NCBI RefSeq assembly: GCF_002210425.1
Contig: NZ_MWQK01000009.1
Location: 1-41,587 of the forward strand
DNA from: Fibrobacter sp. UWB2
GTDB lineage: Bacteria > Fibrobacterota > Fibrobacteria > Fibrobacterales > Fibrobacteraceae
Length of the DNA: 41,587 nucleotides
Reading direction: 5' to 3'
The position numbers were made by a program, and so were the translations under genes. The notes under the pieces were generated by a model. The model ran no database searches and was not told the origin of the DNA. It was given only the letters and a program-made list of their open reading frames with translations. Positions 30,870-39,700 of this stretch are shown one piece after another (position 1 is the stretch's first letter; the number at the start of each line of letters is the position of its first letter).

Positions 30870-32009
30870 TTACTTCCAGTCGAGAACTTCGCGGTTCCAA
30901 GAAACCGGAGAACCCGTCATGATCAATTTCTTATCAAAGCCGCTGCCATTGCTCATCTGCTTTGCAATAAAGCCAGACTTGTACATGGTAGCCTTCTTGC
31001 CGTCCTTGTTCTTGCCGTCATAGACGATGTCAAAGCCGACCCATCTGTAAAGGACAAAGCCGAAGAAGTTTCTGCGGTATTCCCAAGAGTCGCTCGTGAT
31101 GATGAGCTTCTTCACCTTGTAGCCCTTCACGAGAGCCTTGAGTTCCTTTTCAATCTTCGGACCCTTCCAAGTCTGCTTCGGGAGGTCAGCCATCTTGACC
31201 GGAGTCGGGCCACGCTTGATAGCTTCCTGAACTTCTTCGATCGGAGACTTGCCCACGATTTCCTTGAAGTCAGTCACTTCAACTTCGTAGAACTTTTCCG
31301 GGAAGGCAACGCCCTTGTAAACGCCCTGATCGATATAGCCGTATCCTTCCGGCACATAGAAGAACTTGCCGCCCTTCTTGTAAACGAAAGCCATTGCAAA
31401 AGCGTTCTTGTCGTTGTACTTCATGATGGAGCCAAAGCGGTATGCGCGCACGAATTCGCTTTCACCCTGTTCCTTGTCAGACGGGCCAATCCAGCGGGAC
31501 TTGAGATTTCTGATATCGTTGTCCTTCGTGATCATGTAGACTTCAGCCGGCAATTCGCCTTCGACCATCGTCTTGGTGGTATCGTCGATCTTCTTCGGAT
31601 CCCAGTCATACACGAGAGCCTTCGGGGTATTCGGGGTCGGGCCATCGACAACCGGCTTGCCAAAGCACTTCACGCACTTTGCAACATGGTCCTTCCAGAA
31701 GACGACATTGCTGTCGGCATCCCTATAAAGAACGTCGTAGTTCAAGACATCCGGTTCGCGTTCTTCGGCAAGTTCATCCGTGTGGATAAACACCTTGATG
31801 ATGCCCTTTTCCTTGTTGTCCTTCCAGTGGTAGAAAACGCGTTCGAGGTAACGGTTAGAAATATCGGCGCCCACCGGGAGTTCGCTTCTAGCCATCGTCG
31901 GCTTGTCAGAAGCAGGGGCCAAAGCGGCATCGGCAGGGACGTCATCCTGAGCATTCGCCATGGAGAAGGCGAAAAGTCCTGCGGCAAGAGTCTTGAGAAT
32001 CAGTTTCAT
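30870..32009 (-). CDS. Exported protein of unknown function (379 aa)
   Basis: A secreted or periplasmic protein with a clear signal peptide (MKLILKTLAAGLFAFSMANA, cleavage before QDD). I do not recognise a domain. The mature part begins with an Ala/Pro/Asp-rich spacer and continues with mixed alpha/beta sequence rich in Lys, Asp, Trp and Tyr (YHWKDNKEKGIIKVFIHTDEL, WKDHVAKCVKCFGKPV with a CxxC pair, SRWIGPSDKEQGE). The CxxC could be a disulphide or metal site. The ATG at 32009 is preferred over the upstream in-frame ATG at 32033 because it starts the signal peptide and has AAGG upstream. It has its own terminator. A 10-bp-phased TCAACA triplet lies about 150 nt upstream. Confidence 0.8.
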   Translation of the reverse strand: MKLILKTLAAGLFAFSMANAQDDVPADAALAPASDKPTMARSELPVGADISNRYLERVFYHWKDNKEKGIIKVFIHTDELAEEREPDVLNYDVLYRDADSNVVFWKDHVAKCVKCFGKPVVDGPTPNTPKALVYDWDPKKIDDTTKTMVEGELPAEVYMITKDNDIRNLKSRWIGPSDKEQGESEFVRAYRFGSIMKYNDKNAFAMAFVYKKGGKFFYVPEGYGYIDQGVYKGVAFPEKFYEVEVTDFKEIVGKSPIEEVQEAIKRGPTPVKMADLPKQTWKGPKIEKELKALVKGYKVKKLIITSDSWEYRRNFFGFVLYRWVGFDIVYDGKNKDGKKATMYKSGFIAKQMSNGSGFDKKLIMTGSPVSWNREVLDWK

Positions 32010-32159
32010 TCCATTCAACCTTACGGGTTCCAAATGACAAACGACATTCCCGGCGAACCCACATTAGCCAAGAATGCGCATTTTTTTGAACAATGTAAAT
32101 AAAAAAGAAACGTTTGGCAATAAATTATCACGAAATTACTACAAAAAACTTTAAAGCCT

Positions 32160-32189
32160 TCAACAGTTTTCAACATCTATCAACACCCA
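32160..32189. repeat. Three TCAACA repeats at exact 10-bp spacing
   Basis: TCAACAGTTT, TCAACATCTA, TCAACACCCA begin at 32160, 32170 and 32180, one helical turn apart. A fourth copy in inverse orientation (TGTTGA) is at 32278-32283. The 32034-32293 spacer holds no gene; it is AT-rich and lies upstream of the 379-aa exported protein gene. Confidence 0.6.
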
Positions 32190-32293
32190 TTGTAAATAAA
32201 ACAAGGGTATAAAGAAAACCCCGCGTGTAACCCGTTAAGATTCAAAGAGTTACTTTCTGCGAGGCTTATTCTTAAACTGTTGATAAGTTGTGG

Positions 32294-35200
32294 TTATTTA
32301 TTTCCGTGGCGGCGAACGCCCAAGTTGAACGTTTCGTCATACTTCCCGACAACATTTGCGTCGGAGAAAATCTTGAACCGGAGTTTTGCAATGAACACTC
32401 CCGTCCCGACAAAACGTCCCTTGTCGCTGCGGGCATCCCACATCAAGAACACGTTGCCCGGATTGTCCACGCAGTCCGTCCCAAATATCGCCTTGTCGTT
32501 GCAAGCCACCTCGCCCGTCTTGGAATTGACAAAATGCCCAAGGCTCGAGAAGTATTCCACTTCCCACTTGATCTTGACCTTCGAAAGGGCAACATCGCGG
32601 GATTCACTGGTATTCAGCAATAACGATTTCCCGACTTCACTCAAGTCAAATGTAATCAGTTCGCCCGGAAGACCCGTTTCCGCAATAACATCCTTGATAT
32701 CCTTCGACACATCAACACGCACAGGCGCAATATCGTCCTTGTACGGCCACTTTTCCGGAGTCCAGTTTGCAGGGTCTACACCCACAACGCCCGGCGATTC
32801 CACACCAACACGCTGCTCGCCTTCAATACGGCGCCACGGGTTGTCCACATGCGGCACGTTTCCGTTCAGGTCCGGCAAGACACCCGGAATCAGGCGCACC
32901 ATAAAGCCCACATCCGGTAATATTGTGAAATCGGTCTTCGTAAAGAGCACGTCGTAGTAATTGCTCTTTCGAGAAGGCGTAATAGACATGACAGACAGAA
33001 GCGACGGATCCACCAATTGACCAGTCTTGTCCTTGAATTCCAGGAACTGCACCCCGTTCAGCAAATCGGCCTGAGTCGCTTCGCTAATGTACACAGTCAG
33101 CTTGTTGACAGTGCTAGATATAGGCTTCACAATCGGCTTGTCTATAAGGATAGCGCCCATGCGGTCTTCAATGGCAAGGCCATCCAGGCTAAGCTGGGTC
33201 ATCTGGCCCGTTTCCTTGTCCATGTACGTGTAATGGTACCTGAAGGATCCCTGGTAAAGTTCCTTATCGCCCCCTGTAAAGACCTTGTTCTGCAAGCTAT
33301 CCGCATGGATGGCAAGGCTCTGTTCAGTCTGCATCAGCAAAGCGACATTTTCCACAGACGCGACCGTGCGCCAGTCATCGCTACCAAACGTCCATGCAAT
33401 CGTATCCGGAATCGTCTCACCAAACGGCTTGTTGAACACAACCGCAATACTATCAAGCACGCCATCGCCATTGCGGTCATAAGCTTCGCCCAAACTTGCA
33501 AACGGCACAGGCGGTTCCTTGAAGTGGATGTTCTTCCACGCAATAACGTTTGCGACACCGCTTCCAGAGATTTCAAAGCTAGCATTCGTCACCGAAGAAT
33601 CGCCAACCACGTAGAACTTCGCGACACCCGTAGAATCGGTCATCAGCTTGTTCACGCGCTGCTTCTTTTCGTCCAGGAAACTTATCGGGAACGATGTCGT
33701 CAAGTCAAGCACCGCAAAGCAGTCCTTGCAGAGGTTCGTAATGTAGAACACGCCCACCTGCAAAGGCACCGTATCCGGGTAAGCCACATGAGTCAAAAGC
33801 GTATCATTTGCACTTCCGTCAAACGGGAGGCCACGCAAGCTGTAACCCGTCGGGTCAAACACCTTGATGGAATCCGGGCTGAAGAACACATCCACAAAAG
33901 CGATATCCGGAAGCGGATAAGCCGGCACCGTAAAGTACACTTCGCTAGACTGCGTCATGTCGCTAGCCAAGAAGAACTGCAACATGTAGGAGCCCGGCGC
34001 CAAGGAACGCTTGCGCACAATTTCCACCGTGTCAATCACAAAACCTGCCATATTCTCGTCAATGTTGATTCCCGCAATCGAGCCCGGCAAAAGTTCCATG
34101 CCGGTAGACGGAATCCTCTCGTCATCGCCAAAAAGTACAAACGAGGACTGTGCAGGCATCGTATCGATCTTAGACGTGCTAGAAACATCGCAACTGATAG
34201 ATTCATCCATCAACAGCTGCAAAATGCTGTACTTGATTGTTCCATCGGTCGTCTTTTCTTCCACCGGGTAATACGTCTTTTGCGTCTGCAAGTTGATGGA
34301 CGTGCGCATCTTGAAATTCGATCCTGTCGCATTGCGTTCCGAGAAGAAAATGTGGAACGGGTATTCACGGCCTTCGACAAGCTTCAACGACGGGTCATTC
34401 TGGCCAATCGTATCCAAGTTCACGCCGCCCTCGACAGGGCTATGGCAACCGCCGATATCCACGACAAGGCGGTTATTGATAAACACCCACACATCGTCAT
34501 CGCCACGGAATTCAAAGTACTGGCCTTTCACGTACTTGAACTGTGCCGAGACCTTCATTGCAAAGCTGTAGTTGTGACGGCATCCCTGAATATTCCAGTC
34601 AAATTTCGGATTCAAGACCGTCTTTGCCGAATCGAGGTACTGCAAGTCATCAATCGGGTAGAACCCCGGATTAATCGTGTCATTGCAATCGCCTTCTTCG
34701 TTCGTGAAGTCCGCCTGCCAAAAGCCTTCTTCATCAAGCGTAAGGCTAATATCGCGACAGACACCATTCTTGTATTCATTACCAGCAGCATCCTTCGCCA
34801 CCACCTGCGGGATAAACCACTTCTCGATTTCACGAGCGGCAGAACACTGTGCCCACGGATAGACAAGCGAGTCCACACGCGCAGGGGCGCCATTCACAAG
34901 CGTATCCTGCACCATGCCCGGCACATGCCCCGAGCAAGTCTTCAACTCCGCAATTTCGCCATTCTGGTTCAAGCCCATAATAGTCGTATAGGCATTACCC
35001 TGGTAAATACCGCCAAAGTCTACGTCAATGCTATCGTCATGCGATTCACCCGCCCAGTCCACAACGAGCGCCGAAATCTTGAGAGACGGGCAAATGCCGA
35101 GAATGCCCGGATAGCGTGTCGTATCGCTCGGCTCGTAACGCTGTTTCGGATTCGGGTAAACCCAGACCGTATCGTGCAACGCCATGAGAGAATCCAAGGA

Positions 35201-36571
35201 AATCAGAGAATCAAGATTGTCGAGTTCTGCAACAACCCCCTTGCCACCATAGCGCTCCATACCAAAAGTCTGCTTAAAGTAAACGCGCCAATCTGTCGCA
35301 TGCTTGTAGACCGTACCCGTGTACCAGCCACACGTATCCGCAAGCGGGCCCATCTTGATAACATCACCCGTAGACTCAATCACCACTGAAGGCGACTGGT
35401 TTTCCCACGGGCTCTTCAAGCGGATAACCTTGGGCTCCGGCGGGTAAAATGCCAATTCAAACGTCTCGAGCGAAGTCGAGGTATAGAACCACGTCTCGTA
35501 AATACCGGTCGGGAAAAAGTCACTTGCACGCGGGCGCAACGAATCCTGGAAATACGGATGCTGGGGCCAGTCATTGCTACCGCGCAGAATCTGCACTGTC
35601 GACATCTGCGAATTCCACTGGGCAGAACCCACAAGCGAATCCGCAAAATCGATATGGCGCCAGTACTTGTACTCGCCTTCGGAACTAAGCCCCGTCGGCG
35701 CATTCAAAATGTTGTTGTCAATCTTGATATAGAACGTGCTATCACGGAATGTCGTGTTCGTACGCCACGGGTGGTAAATGTGCAATCTACGAGTCGGGTC
35801 AAAGCATTCGCCCGTCGTCCCGATTGTAGTAGAGACCACAGGATTGGGGAGCGTACCGTCGACATACAACGTATCCCCTAGCTGCAAGTACCCGGCAAAG
35901 TCCACAGAAGAATCCTTACTTGCAGGGACCGTGTACCACGGCGCCTTGTAACGCACAAAATAGGCCATCAAAAGCGGGTTTGACTCAATCATCGAAGGCG
36001 TAAGCGCACCGTAGAACCAGCCGCACTTTTCCTCATCGCCCTCGTTAAAGCGCATCAGCACGGAATCCGCACCGAAAATCATCTGTGGCAACACCTTGTT
36101 GCCCCACGGGCTCTTGAACCAGACAATCTTGGAACCCGGCGCCATGAAAGACTTTTTGTAGGACTTGTCCTTCGTATCGGTATAAAGCCAGATTTCCGTT
36201 TCCGTACCAAAGAAAGCAGTAATACGAGTCTTCCCGCCCTCGGTCCAGGAGACGCAATTGTTGTTATTGTAGTTGTAGTCGTCGGTATTCGGGCAGGCCT
36301 TGAATTCAAAATCCTGCCAGTCCTGGAAATCGGCAACCGTCTTGCCCGTCCATGTGTAAGAATACCAGTTATCGCCTTCGCTTTGCATCATTGTCCGGGA
36401 ATTAGCGCCAAAACCCGGATTGTAATCCGTCACGCCACCGACAATATGCGGAGTATAGCCTGAAGCAGTCGCATCATCGCGAAAAGGCGACTGTAAATGA
36501 ATTGTCAAATCCGCCCACGCAGAGACAGTCAGCAGTAACGAGGCGACAATACCCAAACAACCGTGTTTCAT
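32294..36571 (-). CDS. Fibro-slime domain surface protein B (1425 aa)
   Basis: A giant exported protein with a signal peptide (to about residue 20, ...VSAWA) and no membrane segment. The N-terminal ~480 residues contain repeated 'KSPWxN ... CGW(F/Y)xG' modules (FKSPWGNKVLPQMIFG near 150, LKSPWENQSPSVVIES near 385). The fibro-slime domain, a PA14-like beta fold, is at about 675-765: FKYVKGQYFEFRGDDDVWVF, NNRLVVDIGG, NLDTIGQNDPSLKL, YPFHIFFSERNATGSNF. Ig-like parts follow, and the end (GTGVFIAKLRFKIFSDA) resembles a FlgD-like Ig module. Such proteins are linked to the outer surface and cellulose adhesion in Fibrobacter. It is a paralogue of the gene at 36731-41107, with a conserved 5' leader. 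Ribosome binding site GAGGGTG. Confidence 0.85.
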   Translation of the reverse strand: MKHGCLGIVASLLLTVSAWADLTIHLQSPFRDDATASGYTPHIVGGVTDYNPGFGANSRTMMQSEGDNWYSYTWTGKTVADFQDWQDFEFKACPNTDDYNYNNNNCVSWTEGGKTRITAFFGTETEIWLYTDTKDKSYKKSFMAPGSKIVWFKSPWGNKVLPQMIFGADSVLMRFNEGDEEKCGWFYGALTPSMIESNPLLMAYFVRYKAPWYTVPASKDSSVDFAGYLQLGDTLYVDGTLPNPVVSTTIGTTGECFDPTRRLHIYHPWRTNTTFRDSTFYIKIDNNILNAPTGLSSEGEYKYWRHIDFADSLVGSAQWNSQMSTVQILRGSNDWPQHPYFQDSLRPRASDFFPTGIYETWFYTSTSLETFELAFYPPEPKVIRLKSPWENQSPSVVIESTGDVIKMGPLADTCGWYTGTVYKHATDWRVYFKQTFGMERYGGKGVVAELDNLDSLISLDSLMALHDTVWVYPNPKQRYEPSDTTRYPGILGICPSLKISALVVDWAGESHDDSIDVDFGGIYQGNAYTTIMGLNQNGEIAELKTCSGHVPGMVQDTLVNGAPARVDSLVYPWAQCSAAREIEKWFIPQVVAKDAAGNEYKNGVCRDISLTLDEEGFWQADFTNEEGDCNDTINPGFYPIDDLQYLDSAKTVLNPKFDWNIQGCRHNYSFAMKVSAQFKYVKGQYFEFRGDDDVWVFINNRLVVDIGGCHSPVEGGVNLDTIGQNDPSLKLVEGREYPFHIFFSERNATGSNFKMRTSINLQTQKTYYPVEEKTTDGTIKYSILQLLMDESISCDVSSTSKIDTMPAQSSFVLFGDDERIPSTGMELLPGSIAGINIDENMAGFVIDTVEIVRKRSLAPGSYMLQFFLASDMTQSSEVYFTVPAYPLPDIAFVDVFFSPDSIKVFDPTGYSLRGLPFDGSANDTLLTHVAYPDTVPLQVGVFYITNLCKDCFAVLDLTTSFPISFLDEKKQRVNKLMTDSTGVAKFYVVGDSSVTNASFEISGSGVANVIAWKNIHFKEPPVPFASLGEAYDRNGDGVLDSIAVVFNKPFGETIPDTIAWTFGSDDWRTVASVENVALLMQTEQSLAIHADSLQNKVFTGGDKELYQGSFRYHYTYMDKETGQMTQLSLDGLAIEDRMGAILIDKPIVKPISSTVNKLTVYISEATQADLLNGVQFLEFKDKTGQLVDPSLLSVMSITPSRKSNYYDVLFTKTDFTILPDVGFMVRLIPGVLPDLNGNVPHVDNPWRRIEGEQRVGVESPGVVGVDPANWTPEKWPYKDDIAPVRVDVSKDIKDVIAETGLPGELITFDLSEVGKSLLLNTSESRDVALSKVKIKWEVEYFSSLGHFVNSKTGEVACNDKAIFGTDCVDNPGNVFLMWDARSDKGRFVGTGVFIAKLRFKIFSDANVVGKYDETFNLGVRRHGNK

Positions 36572-36605
36572 TCAACACCCTCTTTATTCTGCCCACACTT
36601 TAGTT

Positions 36606-36636
36606 TAAAGATATATTCAAGACAAAGATTTTCAAA
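36606..36636 (-). promoter_or_regulatory. Bacteroidetes-type promoter of fibro-slime gene B
   Basis: On the minus strand TTTG (36633-36636), 19 nt, TATCTTTA (36606-36613). Leader about 30 nt with a GAGGG ribosome binding site. Confidence 0.6.
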
Positions 36637-36647
36637 ACGCTATAAGT

Positions 36648-36680
36648 AAAAAAAAATAAAACCCCGCACCATGGCGGGGT
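36648..36680 (-). terminator. Terminator of fibro-slime gene A
   Basis: ACCCCGC / GCGGGGT stem with a 6-nt loop, followed on the minus strand by TTTATTTTTTTTT. Confidence 0.85.
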
Positions 36681-36692
36681 AATACATCTGTC

Positions 36693-36713
36693 ATGCCCGA
36701 CCTGATCGGGCAT
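36693..36713. repeat. ATGCCCGA palindromic repeat after fibro-slime gene A
   Basis: ATGCCCGA, 5-nt loop, TCGGGCAT, preceded by TGTC and followed by CTCC. Same hairpin family as at 24379, 26949 and 28855. Confidence 0.7.
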
Positions 36714-36730
36714 CTCCTTCTTGAACTGAA

Positions 36731-39700
36731 TTACTTGATCTTCTTTGTTCCGGTCTTGTACTTTTCGTTGCGGCGGATACCGAACGTGAACGTTTCTTCG
36801 CCCTTGCCCACGACTTCCTTGTCCGAGAAAATCTTGAACTTGAACTTCGCGATGTACACGCCCGTTCCAACCATGCGGCCCTTGTCACTCATGGCATCCC
36901 ATTCGAAGAACATGTTGCCCGCATTCTGGATACAGTCCGTACCAAAAATAGTCTTGTCGTTGCAAGCGAACTCGCCCTTGACCCAGTTCACGTACTGGCC
37001 CAAGCTCGAGAAGAACTCGATGTCCCACTTCACCTTGACCTTGCTCAAGACTTCATTGTATTCAGGAGTACCCGGCTTCAAATTACCGGCGCCAAGCACC
37101 TGGGTCGTCGCATAATCATCAAGCTGGAACTTGACCAACACGCCCGGCAAGCCCTTCTCCTGGATAATCTCTTTCAGGGTCAGGTCCTTGTCGACGCGGA
37201 GCGGAATCACATCGTTCGTATCACCCGGCCACGGATTTTCGTCAAACATACCCGGATTGACCGTCACGACCTTCGGACGTTCCGTCTCGAGCGGCTGTTC
37301 GCCTTCAATACGGCGCCACGGATTCAATTCGTGCGGCGTATTGCCATTCTTGTCCGGCAAGACTCCCGGAATCAGGCGGATCTGGAAACCAACTTCCGGA
37401 GCAATGAAATCGATAGTCTTTCTGAACATCAAGTCATAGTAATCGCTTTCACCGTTAGGAGTAGCACCGACCAGCAAGAACTTCGACTGATCGACAATTT
37501 CTCCATTCTTGTCCTTCAGCTCGATAAACACGTTAGAAGTGAGGTAACTGCTATTGCAAGCTTCGGAGAGCTTGATGGTCACCTTGACTGCATTGTCCGA
37601 GATAATCTTGAGCATCGGCTTTTCAAGGATGATTGCACCAATCTTATCCTGGATCTTCGAGTAAAGCGTTTCAGATTCCTGAGTCGAGCCCGTCGCTTCA
37701 TCCAGGTAAATGTAATGGTAGCGGAAATTACCTTCCACAATGTTCTTCGAATCGCCTGTGAAGACAGAATCAATCAAGCTATCTGCCGTGATGACGACCG
37801 TAGAATCGTTCTTGACGAAGTTTCCGATATCTTCAAAAGAACTGTACTCGTGCCAATCCTTGCTGCCAAAGTTCCAGGCAATCACATCGAGGTCGTGTTC
37901 TGCAAGAGCGCCATATTCGAACGGGATATAGATACTGTCTGCAACACCATCGCCATTGCGGTCGTAGATGCCACCCGTCTTGGCCAGCGGCACTTCCGGA
38001 TCCTTGAAGTTGATGTTGTCCCACTTGAGCGAATTCTTGACACCGCTAATGCCCACGACGCTGAACGAAGCACCGCTGATAGCGCCTTCACCCACCACGT
38101 AGAAGCGGGCACGGCCGGTTTCATCCGTTTCAACCGTGTTAATCTGCTGGTCGAGTTCGTTATAGAACGTCAAACGTGCATCTGTCGGCTTCAAGTCCAG
38201 CACGACAAAGCAGTCCGTGCAGATTTCGCCCATGTAAGTCACCATGATTTCGAGATACGTCATTTCCGGATAGCGCACGTGAGTCATCAAGGTATCGTTC
38301 GTGCCCGTGATAATCTTTTCACCTCTCAAGTTCTTGCCCGTCGGGTCAAAAGTCTTGAGGCTGCCATCGGAACTTTCGTTGAACACGTCCACAAACGCGA
38401 TTTCCGGCTTTTCGTATTCAGGAACCGTAAATTCGTAGGCGTCGTTCAAGCCCATATCGCTTTCATAGTAGAAGTACAGAACATACGTACCCGGCTGCAA
38501 CGAGCGCTGGCGCTTGATTTCATCGATATTGATCGAGAAACTGGACCTGTCATCGTTAATCAGGATACCGCCGTAGTTCAAACCGACACTCAGTTCTGCC
38601 GCTTCGGAGAAATTACCGCCATCGAGGTAGAATACAGACGGGGCATCTGTCGTATCGACCAGTGCCTTGGCATTCGGGTCGCAGCTGACAGCTTCGGCAT
38701 CCATCTTGAGTCTCAAGATACCCGTGATATCGTTCTTCTTGGTATCGTTGATTGTCGTAAGATAGGTGTTCTGCTTCTGCAAATTGATGGAGGTACGCAT
38801 CTTGAAGTTCGACCCCGTCGCATTGCGTTCGGCGTAGAAGATATGGAACGGATATTCACGACCTTCCTTCAAGGCGAGCGTCGGATCGTTCTGACCAATC
38901 GTATCAAGATTTACAGCGCCTTCCACCTTTTCATGCACACCGCCGATATCCACTACGAGCCTGTTATTGACATAAACCCACACGTCGTCGTCACCGCGGA
39001 ATTCAAAATACTGACCCTTCACATACTTGAAGCTTGCGGAGACCGCCATGGTATAGCCATAGTTGTGCTTGCAAGTGTCATTCTTGCCGTTGGCCTCGCC
39101 AGCCCACTTGACCCATCCTTCGACATCCCAGTCAAATTTCGGATTTTTAATAGTTTTGGCAGAATCCAAATATTCAAAATTATCCAGCGGGAAAAATCCC
39201 GGGCTTACCGGGTCATTGCAGTCACCCGATTCATTCGTGTAGTCGGCATACCAGAACCCTTCGTTGTCAAGCTGGAGTTCAATGTCCTGGCAGCGGGAGT
39301 TCGTATATTCCTTGCCACCGACCTTGGCAACAACTTCCGGCACAAACCACTTGTCAATCTCGTGACCTGCAGCGCACTTGCTCCACGGGAAATCTGTAGA
39401 ATCCACTCGTGCCGGGCGACCATTTACAAGCGTCTGCTTCACCATGCCCGTTACAGTTCCGGCCTGGCAAGAACTATCCGTCCCGACCTTAGTATAGGCA
39501 TTACCGCCAAACACATGGCCAAAGTCAATATCAATACTGTCGTGATGGCTTTCACCAGCCCAGTCAATAAGCATTGCAGAAATCTTCATGCTCGGGCAAT
39601 CGCCAAGACGGCCAACCGGGAACTTGGACGAAGCATCCGGACGGCTATAGCTCTTGTTCTTCTCGGACGGGAAAACCCAAGCGGTATCACGAGTGCTCAG

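Noticed and set aside
32150-32300. Chromosomal replication origin
   Set aside because: Only near-matches to DnaA boxes are present, there is no dnaA, dnaN or gyrase gene nearby, and skew could not be computed; kept only as an alternative reading of the phased repeat.
33017-35389. 790-codon open frame on the plus strand, antisense to fibro-slime gene B
   Set aside because: It mirrors the codon bias of the real gene, its translation is rich in Arg/His with no domain, and it has no ribosome site or promoter.
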